64,000 nt of DNA from Polaromonas sp. (GTDB taxonomy: Bacteria; Pseudomonadota; Gammaproteobacteria; Burkholderiales; Burkholderiaceae_C). The notes beneath the pieces are model-generated. The model did not search any database and had not been told where the DNA came from. It saw only the letters and a program-made list of their open reading frames with translations. The DNA lies in NCBI GenBank assembly GCA_013298945.1, contig JAAFJR010000007.1:62001-126000 (forward strand), in the 5' to 3' direction. The translations under genes were made by a program, and so were the position numbers. Shown piece by piece: positions 61,500-64,000 of this stretch (positions are counted from its first letter, which is position 1; every line of letters starts with the position of its first letter).

Positions 61500-63302
61500 T
61501 TACAACCAAGTCGTAGCGCCTTCTTCTGCAGCAGCCGCGTTTCTGCGCATGGCAGCAAATAAATCTCGTCCCATGCCAACGCTGTTGGCGTCCCGCAAAG
61601 TTTGCGGCATCACGTCAACTGTGCGTGCAGCCCAATCGGCCTCACTGACCAGCACTTGCAGCGTACCCGCCGCAGCATCTAGGCGAATCACATCACCCGT
61701 ACGCACTTTGGCCAATGGGCCGCCTGCCGCCGCTTCGGGCGACACATGAATGGCAGCGGGAATCTTGCCCGATGCGCCACTCATACGGCCATCCGTTATC
61801 AGCGCCACTTTGAAGCCACGGCCTTGCAAAATGGCCAGTGGCGGCGTAAGCTTGTGCAGCTCAGGCATGCCGTTCGCTTGCGGCCCTTGCCAGCGGACGA
61901 CACAAACCATATCGCACTCCATCTCTTTGGCATTGAAGGCGGCCAGCATGTCTTCTTGCGACTCAAACACACGGGCAGGCGCTTCAACGATGTGGCAGTC
62001 ATCGGGCACGGCAGATATTTTGATCACGCTACGGCCTAAGTTGCCTTTGAGCAGCATCAAACCACCCGTGATGCTGAAAGGGTTACTGACGGGACGGCAA
62101 ACACTATCGTCTTGCGTCTCGCCAATAGCGTGCCAGTGCAGCTTGCCATCGACCAAATTAGGTTCACCCGTGAACTCACGCAGCCCCGCAGGGCGCACGG
62201 TCAGCACATCCGCATGCATCAAGCCCGCGTCCAACAGCTCACGAATCACATAACCCGGACCGCCTGCGGCCTGGAATTGGTTCACATCGGCGTTGCCATT
62301 TGGGTAGACGCGGCTGAGCAGTGGAATCACGGCGGACAAGGCTGAAAAATCATCCCAATCAATCGTGATGCCCGCCGCCCGCGCAACCGCGACCCAATGG
62401 ATCAAATGGTTGGTCGAGCCGCCAGTCGCCAACAAGGCGATCATGGCGTTGACGATGCAGCGCTCGTCCACCAGCTTACCAATCGGCGTTTTGCAAGCCA
62501 GCACAGTACGGGTGGCCTCGCGGGACAATTCGTCACGCAAGTCATTGTCAGGATTCACAAAAGCACTACCTGGCACGTGCAAGCCCATCGCTTCCAAAAG
62601 CATCTGATTGCTATTAGCCGTTCCGTAAAACGTGCATGTGCCGCGCCCGTGGTAGGCCTTGGATTCCGCTTCCAGCAACTCTGCGCGGCCTACCAGCCCC
62701 AGCGCCGCTTGTTCGCGCACTTTCGATTTGGCACTGTTGGACAAGCCGCTGGTCATTGGCCCTGCCGGTACAAATACTGTCGGCAGATGACCGAACTGCA
62801 GCGCACCAATCAGCAAACCAGGCACAATTTTGTCGCACACGCCCAGCATCAGCGCGCAATCAAACACATCATGGCTGAGCGATACGGCGGTAGACATTGC
62901 GATGACATCGCGGCTGAACAAGCTCAGCTCCATACCCGCCGTGCCCTGCGTCACGCCATCACACATGGCAGGCACACCACCCGCAACCTGAGCGGTTGCC
63001 CCATGTTTGCGGGCTTCGGTTTTGATGAGGTCTGGGTACTGTTGGTAAGGCGCATGCGCTGAGAGCATGTCGTTGTAGGCGTTGACAATACCGATATTCG
63101 GCGCTTTTTCTGCCACAACCTTGAATTTATCGTTGCTTGGCAGGGCCGCAAAAGCGTGGGCGACGTTGGCGCAACCCAGCCGGTCTGCACCGCGTGGACG
63201 GTTGGCTGCGATGTTCAGACGCTCCAAATAAGCTTGGCGAGTTACGGCGCTGCGCTCTCTGATGCGCTGGGTGACTTGTTCTACGATGGAGTTTAGTTTC
63301 AT
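61500..63302 (-). CDS. edd: 6-phosphogluconate dehydratase
   Basis: A 600-residue IlvD/Edd family [4Fe-4S] dehydratase, the first committed Entner-Doudoroff enzyme. Cluster and active-site parts are visible: [63 protein letters not shown] and [16 protein letters not shown]. The frame is open to 63344, but [18 protein letters not shown] at 63302 matches the usual N-terminus. Upstream of eda in one operon. The Entner-Doudoroff route fits a genome that also uses sugar acids. Confidence 0.96.
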   Translation of the reverse strand: MKLNSIVEQVTQRIRERSAVTRQAYLERLNIAANRPRGADRLGCANVAHAFAALPSNDKFKVVAEKAPNIGIVNAYNDMLSAHAPYQQYPDLIKTEARKHGATAQVAGGVPAMCDGVTQGTAGMELSLFSRDVIAMSTAVSLSHDVFDCALMLGVCDKIVPGLLIGALQFGHLPTVFVPAGPMTSGLSNSAKSKVREQAALGLVGRAELLEAESKAYHGRGTCTFYGTANSNQMLLEAMGLHVPGSAFVNPDNDLRDELSREATRTVLACKTPIGKLVDERCIVNAMIALLATGGSTNHLIHWVAVARAAGITIDWDDFSALSAVIPLLSRVYPNGNADVNQFQAAGGPGYVIRELLDAGLMHADVLTVRPAGLREFTGEPNLVDGKLHWHAIGETQDDSVCRPVSNPFSITGGLMLLKGNLGRSVIKISAVPDDCHIVEAPARVFESQEDMLAAFNAKEMECDMVCVVRWQGPQANGMPELHKLTPPLAILQGRGFKVALITDGRMSGASGKIPAAIHVSPEAAAGGPLAKVRTGDVIRLDAAAGTLQVLVSEADWAARTVDVMPQTLRDANSVGMGRDLFAAMRRNAAAAEEGATTWL

Positions 63303-63430
63303 ATTTTTTGGTAACTTAGTTACGACATCGAATATTAACCCCAAATTCTCCCTTTTGCACGTTATTTTGTTACCGCACGGTTACGAAACAATCTTGCTAT
63401 CAACCTAATTAGAGGTGTAACGACAGGCGT

Positions 63431-63456
63431 AAAAAAACCCAGCAAGCTGGGTTTTT
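63431..63456. terminator. Bidirectional intrinsic terminator
   Basis: CCCAG and CTGGG arms (63438-63442 and 63447-63451) around CAAG are flanked by seven A and five T. It lies between edd and the end of the OmpA-like gene. Confidence 0.85.
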
Positions 63457-63495
63457 ACTTTCTGAGCGTATGTATCCGTTACTGAATAACATCAG

Positions 63496-64000
63496 TTACT
63501 GAATCGACACTTCCACGCGGCGTGCTTCAGCACTGCTACCAGCGGCTGCGGTGGTGTTTTCAGGCTTTTTCAGCTCAATTTTGTCTTCCGCTACGCCCAA
63601 GGCTTTGAGCGCATCACGAACCGCAAAAGCGCGTGCTTTTGACAATTCAGCGTTTTTAGCCGCGTCGCCCGTGGCGTCGTTGAAACCGCTGACGACGGCT
63701 TTTTTGCCGCCGGCAATCGCTTTCACCACCTCAGCCAGCGCCTCATTGCCGCCAGTTGCGACTTCGGACTTGCCTGACGCGAAGTAAAACTTCACCACAC
63801 CGTTTTCAACTTTGACACTGGCAGCATCAGCTGCTGCAGTTCCAGCCGCTCCAGCAGCAGATGCAGCTGCACCCATAGAAGCAGAATCAGCTGTAGCCGG
63901 CGTATTTGTTGCCTGAGAAGCTACTGAAGTTGTAGCAGTTCCAGCACCTGAAGCTGCGGATTTTCCCTTGAAATTTGCTTGATAAATACCAAAACCAATC
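63496..64000 (-). CDS. OmpA-like C-terminal domain protein, 5' end outside the window
   Basis: At least 168 residues, open to the right edge. After an N-terminal stretch IGFGIYQANFKGK, which probably follows a membrane anchor, comes an Ala/Thr/Ser linker. The OmpA-type peptidoglycan-binding domain then shows FYFASGKSEV, VSGFNDATGDAAKNAELSKARAFAV and ALGVAEDKIELKKPE. The usual NxxLSxxRA core is LSKARAFAV. The linker QATNTPATAD is encoded by a dispersed repeat. A role in cell envelope attachment is likely. Confidence 0.85.
   Translation of the reverse strand, partial: IGFGIYQANFKGKSAASGAGTATTSVASQATNTPATADSASMGAAASAAGAAGTAAADAASVKVENGVVKFYFASGKSEVATGGNEALAEVVKAIAGGKKAVVSGFNDATGDAAKNAELSKARAFAVRDALKALGVAEDKIELKKPENTTAAAGSSAEARRVEVSIQ
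63889..63936 (+). repeat. Dispersed hairpin repeat, copy 13 (in frame in the OmpA-like gene)
   Basis: TAGCCGGCGTATTTGTTGCC followed by GCTAC/GTAGC arms, a paired change relative to GCTAT/ATAGC. Antisense to the gene; encodes SVASQATNTPATAD. Confidence 0.92.

Noticed and set aside
4248-63936. CRISPR array
   Set aside because: The repeated element is dispersed over 60 kb in both orientations and has no regular spacers or cas genes.

Overview
The window looks like chromosomal DNA of a Burkholderiales betaproteobacterium, most likely a Comamonadaceae member close to Limnohabitans or Rhodoferax. The evidence is the gene repertoire: a Bug-type binding protein, TRAP transporters, a uronate dehydrogenase operon, a Pil-Chp chemosensory operon, an Entner-Doudoroff edd-eda pair, a BPSS1780-type membrane protein and an MmeI-like restriction-modification enzyme. 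G+C is about one half by eye. The genus is inferred, not proven. No rRNA, tRNA, CRISPR array or intact insertion sequence was seen.

Layout. 1-2.2 kb: the end of a TRAP permease gene, a small membrane protein and a convergent TakP-like TRAP binding protein. 2.4-5.5 kb: xseB-ispA-dxs (isoprenoid precursors). 5.6-11.1 kb: a uronate operon (udh, SMP-30 lactonase, dctP, dctQ, dctM) with a divergent GntR regulator and a dyad-rich control region. 11.2-14.7 kb: DUF3147 protein, orphan Rieske oxygenase, EamA permease and sulfurtransferase. 14.8-19.1 kb: the RNA repair genes rtcB-rtcA behind a clear sigma-54 promoter, with divergent rtcR. 19.1-23.1 kb: Bug protein and MmeI-like enzyme. 23.2-30.2 kb: pil chemosensory operon. 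30.5-36.5 kb: ZIP transporter, nnr, WS/DGAT acyltransferase with a lysine-rich tail, creatininase-like protein and 3-hydroxybutyrate dehydrogenase. 36.6-39.4 kb: Mrr-like nuclease, two gene remnants and a sugar dehydrogenase. 39.5-45.5 kb: a large SGNH hydrolase divergent from a two-component system, followed by an acetyltransferase-patatin pair. 45.6-54.4 kb: DUF1345, DUF1569, polA, thrB, BPSS1780, a TPR protein, a second patatin, an xdhB remnant and a DUF2806-like gene. 54.6-64 kb: uvrD, guaC, hydrolase, HNH nuclease, thioesterase, gloA, eda, edd and an OmpA-like protein cut by the window end.

Two observations stand out. First, a 45-60 bp hairpin-ended repeat occurs at least 13 times. Six copies are intergenic, mostly touching stop or start codons. 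Seven lie in frame inside ordinary genes (sseA, the MmeI-like gene, nnr, polA, thrB, uvrD, the OmpA-like gene), usually in linkers and in three reading frames. This resembles the Rickettsia palindromic elements. Second, an 18-bp dyad between the SGNH hydrolase and response-regulator genes recurs, at 15 of 18 positions, upstream of the acetyltransferase-patatin pair. This suggests one undescribed regulon of lipid-type hydrolases under the two-component system.

Functionally, the window combines uptake and oxidation of uronic acids, glycolysis by the Entner-Doudoroff route, isoprenoid precursor synthesis, stress-induced RNA repair, twitching or surface sensing, storage-lipid metabolism and two DNA restriction functions.
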